A stretch of DNA of 64,000 nt from the NCBI GenBank assembly GCA_017472735.1, contig JAFUOD010000009.1, forward strand, positions 1 to 64,000. The letters are read 5' to 3'. This DNA is from Oscillospiraceae bacterium. Its GTDB lineage: Bacteria; Bacillota; Clostridia; Oscillospirales; Ruminococcaceae. Under the pieces are notes generated by a model that was given only the letters and a program-made list of their open reading frames with translations, made no database searches and had not been told where the DNA came from. Within the stretch, counting starts at the first letter, position 1, and each line of letters begins with the position of its first letter. The position numbers were made by a program, and so were the translations under genes. This document shows positions 27,969-35,962 of this stretch, in pieces.

Positions 27969-28651
27969 CGAATATCAACTCCTCCGAAAATGCCGGAGCC
28001 GTTAACATATACAGTCGGTGCGCCCGCAACCTCGTTTCCGCCTCGTTTGTTTGAAACTCCCCCGAAGATCGAGTTCGACTGAATCTTTACGTTATATTCC
28101 GAGGGCACAATAATATCAATTCCGCCAAAAACAGCGCTTGCGTTAATAACAACGTCCTCGTTGATAATGGCACCTGTAAGGTCGCACTTAATGCTTCCAA
28201 AAACAGCGCTTAAGCTTGTGCCCTTAAATTCCTGTCCGTTAAATTTAAGGTCCTGTCCTGTAAAGGTCGAGTAAAACTCTTCTTTTGCACCGCTGTTTTT
28301 CTCGTTTATCTGCTTAATTTCACTTTTAATTTTCCCTCCGAAAAGGTACTTGATAACAAGGCTTATACCTATTACCACAAGAATTACAGGGAAGATAAGC
28401 TTGCCCACAAGGTCGAATCTTAAGATATCCTGACAAGCCAAAAGCAGAACAACGCCAATCAGCAAGCCGATCAAATTGCCCGTCTTTTCCTTTTCGTTAA
28501 TAAGTCCGATAACGCAGGGAACAATGATAAACAAAGTCCACCAGCCGTCAAAAAAGATGTCTATATCGGTAATATCCAAAGCGTTAAGCCCAAAGATAAC
28601 ACCCAAGACCACCAAAACTATGCCCCAAAGGGCGCCTGTAGATTTTTTCAT
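27965..28651 (-). CDS. LiaI/LiaF-like membrane protein
   Basis: 228 residues from ATG at 28651 (AAGGAG 9 bases upstream). Three to four N-terminal membrane helices (STGALWGIVLVVLGVIFGLNAL, WWTLFIIVPCVIGLI, then a long hydrophobic block) precede a C-terminal domain with SAVFGSIKCDLTGAIINEDVVINASAVFGGIDIIVP, the cell-wall-active-antibiotics-response (LiaF C-terminal) motif. LiaF proteins modulate envelope-stress signalling. No LiaRS pair is nearby, so any regulatory partner is elsewhere. Confidence 0.75.
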   Translation of the reverse strand: MKKSTGALWGIVLVVLGVIFGLNALDITDIDIFFDGWWTLFIIVPCVIGLINEKEKTGNLIGLLIGVVLLLACQDILRFDLVGKLIFPVILVVIGISLVIKYLFGGKIKSEIKQINEKNSGAKEEFYSTFTGQDLKFNGQEFKGTSLSAVFGSIKCDLTGAIINEDVVINASAVFGGIDIIVPSEYNVKIQSNSIFGGVSNKRGGNEVAGAPTVYVNGSGIFGGVDIR

Positions 28652-28747
28652 GATCTTTTCTCCTTTTAAAGCAATGAAATACAATCAAAATTATACACCC
28701 AATAGAAAGTATTGTCAATAAACTTTGCCAAAGCCAAAACTAAAATG

Positions 28748-28812
28748 ACAGTTGAACTTGGATGTCAACTGTGCGTTGAGCTGATGACAAGCGAGAAAAA
28801 TCGTGATATAAT
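28748..28812. promoter_or_regulatory. Divergent regulatory region with inverted repeat
   Basis: ACAGTTGA-N9-TCAACTGT (28748-28772) lies between the divergent LiaF-like and methyltransferase genes. On plus, ATGACA (28784-28789), 17 bp, TATAAT (28807-28812) forms a good promoter for the methyltransferase. The inverted repeat sits just upstream of its -35. Confidence 0.5.
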
Positions 28813-28846
28813 GCGTGTAACACACTGTTTTTTAAGGAGGCAGACC

Positions 28847-29503
28847 ATGGAACGGCTTGAAACAATGGCTGAATTTTTCACCGCCCGTGTTGAGGGCTAT
28901 GACGAGCATATGCTTACAAATGTTGAAGGCTGTAAGGAAGGCTATGCCGTAATGGCGAGCCTTGTGCCCCAAAACGCCAAAACTCTTTTAGACCTTGGTT
29001 GCGGCACAGGGCTTGAGCTTGATGAGATTTTTAAAGTTATGCCGAGCATTAAAGTTGTGGGTATCGACATCACCCAGGCCATGCTTGACAAGCTTTTGCA
29101 AAAACACCCCGATAAAAACCTCACGCTTATCTGCGGCGATTATTTCAAGGTGGATTTGGGCGAAGACCGTTTTGACTGCGCTGTTTCGTTTGAGACAATG
29201 CACCATTTTAAAAAAGACGCTAAAACCGAGCTTTACCGCCGCATTTACTCCTCGCTAAAAAGCGAAGGAGTTTATATCGAGTGCGATTATATGGTTGAAA
29301 CGCAGGATGAAGAAGACCTTTGGTTTGCCGAAAACGAACGCTTAAAACGCAACGCAGGCATTGACGAGGGAATACATTACCATTATGACACCCCCTGCAC
29401 GATTGAAAATCAGATTGTGATGCTTAAGCTTGCAGGCTTTAAAACTGCCGAAAAGGTTTTTAAAATAGGCACAACGACAATTATAGTTGCAAAGAAGCAG
29501 TAA
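28847..29503 (+). CDS. Class I SAM-dependent methyltransferase
   Basis: 218 residues from ATG at 28847; AAGGAGG lies 6 bases upstream, which decides the start. Motif I, LLDLGCGTGLELDEI, and the following acidic residue in VVGIDITQAML bind S-adenosylmethionine, and FDCAVSFETMHHF is motif IV. The C-terminal half is the family's variable substrate region. The substrate cannot be predicted; the gene is monocistronic. Confidence 0.85.
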   Translation: MERLETMAEFFTARVEGYDEHMLTNVEGCKEGYAVMASLVPQNAKTLLDLGCGTGLELDEIFKVMPSIKVVGIDITQAMLDKLLQKHPDKNLTLICGDYFKVDLGEDRFDCAVSFETMHHFKKDAKTELYRRIYSSLKSEGVYIECDYMVETQDEEDLWFAENERLKRNAGIDEGIHYHYDTPCTIENQIVMLKLAGFKTAEKVFKIGTTTIIVAKKQ

Positions 29504-29510
29504 AAAGTAA

Positions 29511-29546
29511 AACCCCTTTGGATATCTGAACATATCCATAGGGATT
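29511..29546. terminator. Bidirectional terminator
   Basis: An imperfect stem, AACCCCTTTGGATAT against ATATCCATAGGGATT, followed by CTTTTTT on plus; the convergent crp/fnr gene ends 20 bases beyond. Confidence 0.7.
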
Positions 29547-29566
29547 CTTTTTTATTAGCACAAATG

Positions 29567-30226
29567 TTATAACAGTTCAAAATGCTTGCGGTGACTGTTA
29601 ATAACGCCTTCGCTGCGAAGCTTGCTTATTTCGGCAGAAAGACCGCTTCTGTCAACCTCTAAATAATCGGCAAGCTCCTGCCTGTCAAAGGGAATGTCGA
29701 AGCTGTTGCTTCCTGCCCTCTTTGCCTGAAGCATAAGGTAAGTCATCAGCTTTTCTCTTGTTGAGCGCTTTGAGGTGATCTCTATCTTTTGATGGAACAT
29801 TATATTTTTTGCGGCTAAGTTCTTCATCAAATTAAAAATAAGCTGTTGATGAAAAGCGCAATGGTTTTGGCAGGTGTGCAAAACATGAGAGCAATCAACA
29901 AGCATAACCTCACAAGGCTCGTTTGCAATTACGGTAACAGGGGTGTTTCTCACCTCGGCGCAAGCAAATGCCTCGCAAAAAACCTCTGCAGGCTCAATGC
30001 TTGAAACAATGCTTCGGTTGCCGTAATAATCGACCCTAATTATCTGTGCCGAGCCCGAAAGCATAATGCCGAAGTATTTTGCAGGGCTGCCCTCTGAAAA
30101 AATAGTATACTTCTTATCAAAAGATTCTACCCTTGCGCCCAAACAACCAAGCATTTTTATCAGGTTTTCTTCCTCAATTTGATTGAAAAGCGCACATTTG
30201 CGTAAAATATCAATATATTTTTTCAT
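29567..30226 (-). CDS. Crp/Fnr-family transcription regulator
   Basis: 219 residues. The N-terminal cyclic-nucleotide-like beta-barrel (residues ~1-120, with FSEGSPAKYFGIMLSGSAQI) joins through a dimer helix to a C-terminal winged helix (FDIPFDRQELADYLEVDRSGLSAEISKLRSEGVI). There is no N-terminal cysteine cluster of the FNR type, so it does not look like an iron-sulfur oxygen sensor; a heme or redox ligand is possible. It is divergent from the ferredoxin-like gene, with TGTTGAATTTTCAACA between them, and the same box covers the thioesterase-degV promoter. It likely represses itself and controls the redox genes. Confidence 0.88.
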   Translation of the reverse strand: MKKYIDILRKCALFNQIEEENLIKMLGCLGARVESFDKKYTIFSEGSPAKYFGIMLSGSAQIIRVDYYGNRSIVSSIEPAEVFCEAFACAEVRNTPVTVIANEPCEVMLVDCSHVLHTCQNHCAFHQQLIFNLMKNLAAKNIMFHQKIEITSKRSTREKLMTYLMLQAKRAGSNSFDIPFDRQELADYLEVDRSGLSAEISKLRSEGVINSHRKHFELL

Positions 30227-30240
30227 AAAATCTCTCCGTT

Positions 30241-30299
30241 TGTTGAATTTTCAACATACTTTCTTTAGCGATTATACTATAATTGCCTTAGAAAAGCAA
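30241..30299. promoter_or_regulatory. Divergent crp/fnr-ferredoxin control region
   Basis: Box TGTTGAATTTTCAACA at 30241-30256. Minus promoter of crp/fnr: TTGCTT (30294-30299), 17 bp, TATAAT (30271-30276), which puts the box just after the start point (repression). Plus -10 TATAAT (30278-30283) implies a start near 30290 and puts the box centre at about -41.5, the class II activator position. Confidence 0.65.
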
Positions 30300-30313
30300 G
30301 GAGGATTATAAAA

Positions 30314-31012
30314 ATGCTAAGAAAGATCATTAAAATAGATGATAAAAAATGCAACGGCTGCGGTGCTTGTGCTTCCGCTTGTCACGAGGGCGCGATTGAA
30401 ATGGTTAACGGCAAGGCCAAGCTTACCCGTGAAGACTATTGTGACGGCTTGGGTGATTGCTTGCCTGCCTGCCCTGTTGACGCTATTTCGTTTGAAGAGC
30501 GTGAAGCCCCTGCTTATAACGAGGACGCAGTGCGTGAAGCAAAAATGAAAAAGTTCGGGGTTAAGCTTCCCTGCGGCTGCCCGGGTACACAGTCAAAAGC
30601 CATTAAGCGTGAAACACCGGCAAAATCTTTTTCGCCGGCTTCGGTTACCAGCCAGCTTTCTCAGTGGCCCTGCCAAATTAAGCTTGTGCCTGTCAACGCT
30701 CCTTATTTCGAGGGTGCAAACCTTCTCATCGCCGCCGACTGCACCGCCTTTGCTTACGGCAGCTTCCACAACGAATTTATTCGCAATCACATAACGCTCA
30801 TTGGTTGCCCCAAGCTTGATGAAGGCGACTATGCCGAAAAGCTTACGCAAATAATTGCAAGCAACAACATTAAAAGCGTTAAGGTTGTAAGAATGGAGGT
30901 TCCCTGCTGCGGCGGAATTGAAAACGCAGTTAAGCGTGCATTGCAAGCAAGCGGAAAGTTCATTCCCTGGCAGGTCGTGACTATTTCAACAGACGGAAAA
31001 ATAGTTGAATAA
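30314..31012 (+). CDS. 4Fe-4S ferredoxin-like protein with C-terminal domain
   Basis: 232 residues. Two cluster motifs occupy residues ~13-55: CNGCGACASACHEGAI, and CDGLGDCLPACP, which has a changed spacing (CxxxxxCxxxC) compared with a standard second motif. A further CGCP and a C-terminal PCCGGIENAVKRAL with paired cysteines suggest extra metal or redox sites. Proteins of this kind sit beside Crp/Fnr genes in many anaerobes and are expected to carry electrons in oxygen- or NO-stress pathways. An AAGGAGG ribosome site precedes it. The exact role is unknown. Confidence 0.8.
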   Translation: MLRKIIKIDDKKCNGCGACASACHEGAIEMVNGKAKLTREDYCDGLGDCLPACPVDAISFEEREAPAYNEDAVREAKMKKFGVKLPCGCPGTQSKAIKRETPAKSFSPASVTSQLSQWPCQIKLVPVNAPYFEGANLLIAADCTAFAYGSFHNEFIRNHITLIGCPKLDEGDYAEKLTQIIASNNIKSVKVVRMEVPCCGGIENAVKRALQASGKFIPWQVVTISTDGKIVE

Positions 31013-31025
31013 AAACTCTGCCATA

Positions 31026-31055
31026 TTGAAAAATATATTGCTTTTGTGATACAAT
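31026..31055 (+). promoter_or_regulatory. Promoter of the FprA-Dfx-Rd operon
   Basis: TTGAAA (31026-31031), 18-bp spacer, TACAAT (31050-31055), 30 bases before the FprA start codon. Confidence 0.6.
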
Positions 31056-31085
31056 TAAAGAAAAACATAAAGAGGTGTCAACAAA

Positions 31086-32249
31086 ATGATAGTTACAAAC
31101 GACATTAAATATATCGGCGTTAACGACCATAAAGCAGACCTGTTCGAGGGGCAGTATATTGTTCCCAACGGCATGGCATATAACTCTTATGCGATTGTTG
31201 ACGAGAAGATCGCCATAATGGATTCGGTAGACGCGGGATTTACTAAAGAATGGCTTGATAACATTGCGAACGCTCTTGAGGGCAGAAAACCCGATTACCT
31301 CATCGTTCAGCATATGGAGCCTGACCACTCGGCAAACATTGTAAGCTTTGTTAACGCTTACCCCAATGCAAAAATCGTTTCATCGGCTCAGGCTTTTAAA
31401 ATGATGAAAAACTTCTTCGGCACCGATTTTAAAGAAAATCAGGTCGTTGTGGGCGAGGGTGATACGCTTTGCTTGGGCAAACACGCATTAACCTTTGTTA
31501 CTGCTCCAATGGTTCACTGGCCCGAGGTTATTGTTACCTATGACAGCACCGACAAGGTTTTGTTCTTGGCTGATGGGTTTGGCAAATTCGGCGCTTTAGA
31601 CGTTGACGAAGACTGGGCATGCGAGGCAAGACGTTATTACATTGGAATTGTCGGCAAATACGGTGCACAGGTTCAGGCTCTATTAAAAAAGGCGGCAGGC
31701 TTGGATATTGAGATCATCTGTCCGCTTCATGGCCCTGTTTTGAAAGAAAACCTTGGTTATTACATTGGCCTTTACGACACATGGTCGAGCTACCGCCCCG
31801 AGGAAGAGGGCGTTGTTATCGCATATACCTCGGTTTACGGAAACACCAAAAAGGCTGTTGAAAAGCTTGCAAAAATGCTTGAAGAAAACGGATGCCCCAA
31901 GGTTGCAGTTAATGACCTTGCCCGTTGCGACATGGCAGAGGCTGTTGAGGATGCTTTCCGTTACAGCAAGCTTGTTTTGGCAACCACCACTTATAACGCC
32001 GAAATATTCCCGTTTATGCACCAGTTTATAACCAACCTTACCGAGCGAAACTATCAAAACCGCACCGTTGGACTTATAGAAAACGGCACATGGGCGCCTA
32101 CTGCTGCAAAGGTGATGAAGGGTATGCTTGAAAAGAGCAAAAACATAACATTTGCCGACACAACGGTTAAGATCCTCTCGGCACTTAACAACGAAAGCGA
32201 AGTACAGTTGATTGCACTTGCAAACGAGCTTTGCAAAGATTATAAATAA
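31086..32249 (+). CDS. FprA-type flavodiiron protein (oxygen/NO reductase)
   Basis: 387 residues of normal length. The N-terminal metallo-beta-lactamase-like diiron domain has HMEPDHSANI (HxExDH), then MVHWPEVIVTY and LADGFGKFGALDVDEDW, supplying the iron ligands. The C-terminal flavodoxin domain has VIAYTSVYGNTKKAVEKLA (FMN phosphate loop) and LVLATTTYNAEIFPFM. It reduces O2 to water, or NO to N2O, in the cytoplasm with electrons from rubredoxin. The next two genes encode superoxide reductase and rubredoxin, its expected partners. Confidence 0.94.
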   Translation: MIVTNDIKYIGVNDHKADLFEGQYIVPNGMAYNSYAIVDEKIAIMDSVDAGFTKEWLDNIANALEGRKPDYLIVQHMEPDHSANIVSFVNAYPNAKIVSSAQAFKMMKNFFGTDFKENQVVVGEGDTLCLGKHALTFVTAPMVHWPEVIVTYDSTDKVLFLADGFGKFGALDVDEDWACEARRYYIGIVGKYGAQVQALLKKAAGLDIEIICPLHGPVLKENLGYYIGLYDTWSSYRPEEEGVVIAYTSVYGNTKKAVEKLAKMLEENGCPKVAVNDLARCDMAEAVEDAFRYSKLVLATTTYNAEIFPFMHQFITNLTERNYQNRTVGLIENGTWAPTAAKVMKGMLEKSKNITFADTTVKILSALNNESEVQLIALANELCKDYK

Positions 32250-32268
32250 TTTTTTGGAGGTTAGTATT

Positions 32269-32649
32269 ATGTGCGAAAACAGATTCTACATTTGTAAGCA
32301 TTGCGGCAACATTGTCGGAATGATCCACTCATCAGGCGCACCTTTGGTGTGCTGCGGCGAAAAAATGGCTCAGCTTGAAGCAGGCACCGTTGAAGCCAGC
32401 CGCGAAAAGCATATTCCTGTTGTTACGGTCGAGGGCAACACCGTTAAGGCTAACGTAGGTTCGGTGGCTCACCCCATGACAGAAGAGCACAGCATTACAT
32501 GGGTTTATCTTCAGACTGACCGAGGCGGTCAGCGCAAGTGCTTAAAAGCAGGCGCCGAGCCCGTTGTAACCTTTGCTTTAGAAGACGAAAAGCCTGTTGC
32601 AGTTTATGCTTATTGCAATCTTCACGGATTGTGGAAAACTGATATATAA
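32269..32649 (+). CDS. dfx: Desulfoferrodoxin (superoxide reductase)
   Basis: 126 residues from ATG at 32269 (TTGGAGG upstream). The N-terminal desulforedoxin domain binds one iron through CKHCG and VCCGE (CxxC...CC). The C-terminal neelaredoxin domain has the Fe(His)4Cys ligands in [16 protein letters not shown] and YCNLHGLW, and it keeps the Glu-Lys next to the first histidine. It reduces superoxide to hydrogen peroxide using rubredoxin electrons. It begins 19 bases after fprA and 23 bases before rubredoxin. Confidence 0.95.
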   Translation: MCENRFYICKHCGNIVGMIHSSGAPLVCCGEKMAQLEAGTVEASREKHIPVVTVEGNTVKANVGSVAHPMTEEHSITWVYLQTDRGGQRKCLKAGAEPVVTFALEDEKPVAVYAYCNLHGLWKTDI

Positions 32650-32672
32650 AAAACTTAAGGAGGAAAATTGTT

Positions 32673-32831
32673 ATGAAATATGTATGCGATGTATGCGGTT
32701 GGGTTTATGATGAAGAGATCGGTGATCCCGAAAACGGTATCGCTCCCGGCACAAAGTTCGAGGATCTGCCCGATGATTTTGCTTGCCCTCTTTGCGGTGT
32801 AGATAAGTCTAACTTCAGCGCAGAAGAATAA
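32673..32831 (+). CDS. Rubredoxin
   Basis: 52 residues, normal length. Both iron-binding CxxCG knuckles are present ([17 protein letters not shown] and [13 protein letters not shown]). It has its own AAGGAGG ribosome site and is the last gene of the fprA-dfx-rd unit. It passes single electrons to the FprA flavoprotein and superoxide reductase. Confidence 0.96.
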   Translation: MKYVCDVCGWVYDEEIGDPENGIAPGTKFEDLPDDFACPLCGVDKSNFSAEE

Positions 32832-32841
32832 TCAAAATGCG

Positions 32842-32883
32842 GTTCCCACTCCTTCGCTGTTTTCATGCGTGAAGAGTGGGAAC
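32842..32883 (+). terminator. Terminator of the redox operon
   Basis: GTTCCCACTCCTTCGC pairs imperfectly with GCGTGAAGAGTGGGAAC and runs into TTTTTTG. Confidence 0.85.
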
Positions 32884-32905
32884 TTTTTTGAAAAAGGAGA
32901 TCTAT

Positions 32906-33658
32906 ATGGAACTGGTATTACTTACAGCTTTAGGTGTCGGCGGCGCAACGGTCATCGGCTCGCTGATGGGGTTTGTTTTCAAAAAAATATCGCATAAGTT
33001 TTCCGATATCGTTTTATCGTTTGCGGCAGGAGTTATGCTTGCGGCGGCAGTGCTGGGGCTTATTCTCCCCTCGCTTGAATATGGCGGGAAATATGGCATT
33101 ATAAGCACAATTGCGGGCATTTTTGCAGGTGCTTTGTGCTTAAACCTCATTGATAAGCTGGTGCCGCATCTGCACAAGCTGGTCGGCTCTGACACAGAGG
33201 CTCACAACAATTCAAACTTAAGCAAGGTGCTTTTGTTTGTCACTGCCATTGCCATACATAACCTGCCCGAGGGAATTGCCGCAGGTGTCGGCTTTGGCTC
33301 GGGTGATACCTCGCAGGCACTTGTTATTGCAGGAGGTATCGCACTGCAGAATATCCCCGAGGGTATGGTTATCATCGGCCCCATGCTTGCAGCAGGCGTT
33401 ACCCCTAAAAAGACCTTTGTTTGTGCCATGATAACAGGCCTTGTTGAGGTTTTAGGCACGCTGATAGGTTACTTTGCAGTAAGCATAGCATCGGCAGTTT
33501 TGCCCTTTGCACTTGCCTTTGCAGGCGGTACAATGCTTTATGTTATCAGCGATGAGATGATACCCGAGACTCACGCGCACGGCAGTGAGCGCGGCGCTAC
33601 ATATTCCTTGCTTATCGGCTTTTGCATTATGCTTGTGACTGACGTGCTTTTAGGATAA
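32906..33658 (+). CDS. ZIP-family divalent metal transporter
   Basis: 250 residues from ATG at 32906 (AAGGAGA 6 bases upstream); eight membrane segments as expected. The metal path motifs are HNLPEGIAAGVGFGSG in TM4 and NIPEGMVIIGPML in TM5. A histidine-containing cytoplasmic loop (KLVPHLHKLVGSDTEAHNN) precedes TM4. It imports zinc or iron, possibly feeding the iron enzymes just upstream, although a terminator separates them. Confidence 0.9.
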   Translation: MELVLLTALGVGGATVIGSLMGFVFKKISHKFSDIVLSFAAGVMLAAAVLGLILPSLEYGGKYGIISTIAGIFAGALCLNLIDKLVPHLHKLVGSDTEAHNNSNLSKVLLFVTAIAIHNLPEGIAAGVGFGSGDTSQALVIAGGIALQNIPEGMVIIGPMLAAGVTPKKTFVCAMITGLVEVLGTLIGYFAVSIASAVLPFALAFAGGTMLYVISDEMIPETHAHGSERGATYSLLIGFCIMLVTDVLLG

Positions 33659-33699
33659 AAAACGCTTGGATTAAATATGTTTTTTGGAGAATATAATCT

Positions 33700-33912
33700 G
33701 TGAAGATAATTAAAGCAACGATAATAACGCTTTTGATCGGCTTTACCGCACCGGGTTTATCCTCGTGCAAATAGGATAACGAGCCGGAAGACTCAGCACT
33801 CAAAAACAACATCTGTGAACAGATCTCTGCCGAGCAGGCAAAGGCGCTTATGGACAGCGAAACTAAAAGAGGGCGACTCGTGAGAGCCGCCCTCAAAATT
33901 GGTTTGCAGTAA
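33700..33912 (+). pseudogene. Remnant of a rhodanese-like lipoprotein gene
   Basis: From GTG at 33700 (GGAGA upstream) the frame encodes a lipoprotein signal, VKIIKATIITLLIGFTAPGLSSCK, then TAG at 33772. The same frame continues DNEPEDSALKNNICEQISAEQAKALMDSETKRG to TAA at 33910. ISAEQAKALMDSE resembles the start of rhodanese domains in clostridial lipoproteins, but the catalytic part is missing. Both a nonsense codon and a large 3' truncation are visible. A related fragment recurs at 34994. Confidence 0.65.
33869..33894 (-). terminator. Terminator of the XRE regulator gene
   Basis: GAGGGCG pairs with CGCCCTC; the minus strand continues CTTTTAG. It lies inside the lipoprotein remnant. Confidence 0.6.
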
Positions 33913-33961
33913 ACAAAGAAAAAGGAGTTTTTGTGGTAAGAGTGTTCATACAAGAACACAA

Positions 33962-34801
33962 TTATTTGAGGTATGGTTTGTTTCTGCCTCCACTATAATA
34001 GCTAAAGTTGTTGGGAGTTTTTATCATTTCTCGAGCAAAAATCAAAAATGCAATAAACGACGGCGTCGGTTTGAAATTATATACAGTCTGGGTTTCATCG
34101 TCCATCTCAATTTGCGTTTTATATAATAAATTATATTTTTCAAGAACAACGATGATTTGTTTTGCTTTATCTGCCTCGATTTTTAAGTTTTTTACAAACA
34201 AGTTTTCGGTAAACGCTTTATCACTGTCTCGCTTGTTTAAGAAAACACAAGCGTCAAACACATCTTTGTCTGAAAAATCTTTGAAAAAGGTCAGATAATC
34301 CACACCTTCAAAAATTGCAGTATCGGTGTTTTGAATTTCAGGTACTAACAGGAAGTACTGCAGTTTGTTTGCTACCCCCATTCGCGTGAATCCGTAATCG
34401 GACATAATACTTGAATATCGCTGTTCTTGCTTGCCGAGTTCCCTTTCATAATCTTCGATGCTGCCATCTTTTGGGATATGACCATATAGCGCGCGTTCCA
34501 TATCCCAACAATAATTGAAAACGGCCTTAAATCGTTGCTCGTTCGGTGTATCAATGATTTTTTTGCAGATAGCTTCCCGTAAGTCACTGTAATCAGTAAT
34601 ATTTCGCCCAAACAAAGAATCTACGGATACTGAGAAGAAGTCTGCTATTTTAGGTAAAAGTTCAGTATCGGGAACACCGCCATTTTCCCACTTGGAGACC
34701 GCTTGTGCGCTTACGCCAACAAATTTTGCAAGTTCTTCTTGTTTTATTCCTTTTTCTTTGCGCATAGATGCGATCTGTTTTCCTATCATTTCAATACTCA
34801 T
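33962..34801 (-). CDS. XRE-family transcription regulator with a long C-terminal domain
   Basis: 279 residues. Residues 5-65 form a HTH_3 domain (IGKQIASMRKEKGIKQEELAKFVGVSAQAVSKWENGGVPDTELLPKIADFFSVSVDSLFG). The remaining ~210 residues are helical and acidic with no motif I recognise; they may sense a ligand or partner. AAAGGAG precedes the ATG. It is transcribed alone between two copies of a repeated terminator module. Confidence 0.8.
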   Translation of the reverse strand: MSIEMIGKQIASMRKEKGIKQEELAKFVGVSAQAVSKWENGGVPDTELLPKIADFFSVSVDSLFGRNITDYSDLREAICKKIIDTPNEQRFKAVFNYCWDMERALYGHIPKDGSIEDYERELGKQEQRYSSIMSDYGFTRMGVANKLQYFLLVPEIQNTDTAIFEGVDYLTFFKDFSDKDVFDACVFLNKRDSDKAFTENLFVKNLKIEADKAKQIIVVLEKYNLLYKTQIEMDDETQTVYNFKPTPSFIAFLIFAREMIKTPNNFSYYSGGRNKPYLK

Positions 34802-34993
34802 AAGTTTTCTCCTTTGAAATATTCAAAAGCCGCTTTTGTTGTATATAGCATATCACAAACGGCAGTTGATTTCAATGGAGTTGGTATTGATAAAATCAAA
34901 CGAGCGTTGAGTAGATAGATTATACTCGAATTAACAATCATAGCAAACGTGGCTACGCCTGCTTGTTGTCTTTGCTTTGTCCTGCCGGTAGGC

Positions 34994-35073
34994 AAAGCGC
35001 TTATGGACAGCGAAACAAAAAGGGCGCCAAATAGGCGCCCTCCAATAACTGCACCGCAGTAGACAAAGAAAAA
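34994..35073 (-). repeat. Second copy of the terminator plus lipoprotein-fragment module
   Basis: 34994-35016 (AAAGCGCTTATGGACAGCGAAAC) matches 33841-33863 nearly base for base. Both copies continue with a GC hairpin (here GGGCGCC-AAATA-GGCGCCC, 35022-35040) and end with GCAGTA(G/A)ACAAAGAAAAA (35056-35073 and 33906-33922). A third copy of only the last part lies at 35926-35943. On the minus strand the hairpin is followed by CTTTTTGTTT and serves pnuC as a terminator. Confidence 0.7.
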
Positions 35074-35088
35074 ATATTTTAGTTATCC

Positions 35089-35772
35089 TTATTCCGTTTG
35101 TCTTTTCTTCATTTTCTGCCAACTGATAAAACCGTAAATATCATTGAAAAGAAAAGCTACGAAGCAGACAACGACCGAAACATAGTGAATATCGGTTATG
35201 CTTGCAAGCACCCACAGAATAATAAGAACCACATCGTTTGCAGCGTAAGCCAAAGCAAAATACGGGCTTCTGCGGAAGGTCAGATATACGGCAAGAAAGC
35301 TTGTTGTGACAGATATCGTGCTAGGAATAATATTTGCTGTGCCGAAGTATGCCAAAATGAAATAAAAAGCAATCGTTACTATGGCGGTCGCAAGCCACAT
35401 AAGTATCTGCTCTGTATTACTGATACTGTTTACCTTGGCTTCGGCTTTGTTGCCTTTATACGGATTGCGAATCCAAGAAATCAAGGCGAATATTGCCATC
35501 GGCATCGTCATACCGAGATACGTGAGCATTTCTCCGTAATAATTGAAAGTATAAGAAATAATACCGTAAAGTAAGCTGAACACGATCATCAATGCTTGTC
35601 CAAAGGGATTTCCTTTGGCGCTGAAGACGAGCGAGGTTACTCCTATCAGAGATGCGATCAACGTCATATAGTTCGTTCGGTCAAAAGCGAGAAACGAGAC
35701 GATGATCAACAGCACGGAAGAGCTCCAAAGTATGAATTCAAGTTTGGAAAAATAATTCAAAAGGCTTTTCAT
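35089..35772 (-). CDS. PnuC-type vitamin/nucleoside transporter
   Basis: 227 residues with seven membrane segments. PnuC family features: NPFGQALMIVFSLLYGIISY, ISWIRNPYK (W-x-RNP after TM3), AYAANDVVLIILWVLA and the C-terminal FLFNDIYGFISWQKM. Family members import nicotinamide riboside (PnuC), riboflavin (PnuX) or thiamine (PnuT). The sequence does not settle which. An attenuator-like leader precedes it, consistent with control by the vitamin or its cofactor. Confidence 0.85.
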   Translation of the reverse strand: MKSLLNYFSKLEFILWSSSVLLIIVSFLAFDRTNYMTLIASLIGVTSLVFSAKGNPFGQALMIVFSLLYGIISYTFNYYGEMLTYLGMTMPMAIFALISWIRNPYKGNKAEAKVNSISNTEQILMWLATAIVTIAFYFILAYFGTANIIPSTISVTTSFLAVYLTFRRSPYFALAYAANDVVLIILWVLASITDIHYVSVVVCFVAFLFNDIYGFISWQKMKKRQTE

Positions 35773-35784
35773 AAGATCACTCCA

Positions 35785-35906
35785 AAAAAAGAAGCATCCG
35801 TATACACATCTTCAAAGACCTAACGATGTGTAAACGGATGCTTTAATTGCATCTTACTACCCGGTGGCAGTGTCAATATTTTAGCATATCATGACGATAA
35901 AATCAA
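35785..35906 (-). promoter_or_regulatory. pnuC promoter and attenuator-like leader
   Basis: Minus strand: TTGATT (35901-35906), 17 bp, TAAAAT (35878-35883), start near 35871. The leader opens with a small hairpin (CTGCC-ACCG-GGTAG), then GATGC-AATTAAA-GCATC. Then a 19-bp imperfect stem (GCATCCGTTTACACATC against GATGTGTATACGGATGC) is followed by TTCTTTTTTT, directly before GGAGTG and the ATG. GCATC is shared by the small hairpin and the terminator, so the two are mutually exclusive. No named riboswitch class was recognised. Confidence 0.65.
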
Positions 35907-35962
35907 GAGGAATCAAAATTTGACCCGCAGTAGACAAAGAAAAAGCGATTTTACAAAAATGG

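Noticed and set aside
30314..31012. ferredoxin-like gene as a classical 2[4Fe-4S] ferredoxin
   Set aside because: The second cluster motif has non-standard spacing and 170 extra residues with further cysteines; a plain ferredoxin label would mislead.
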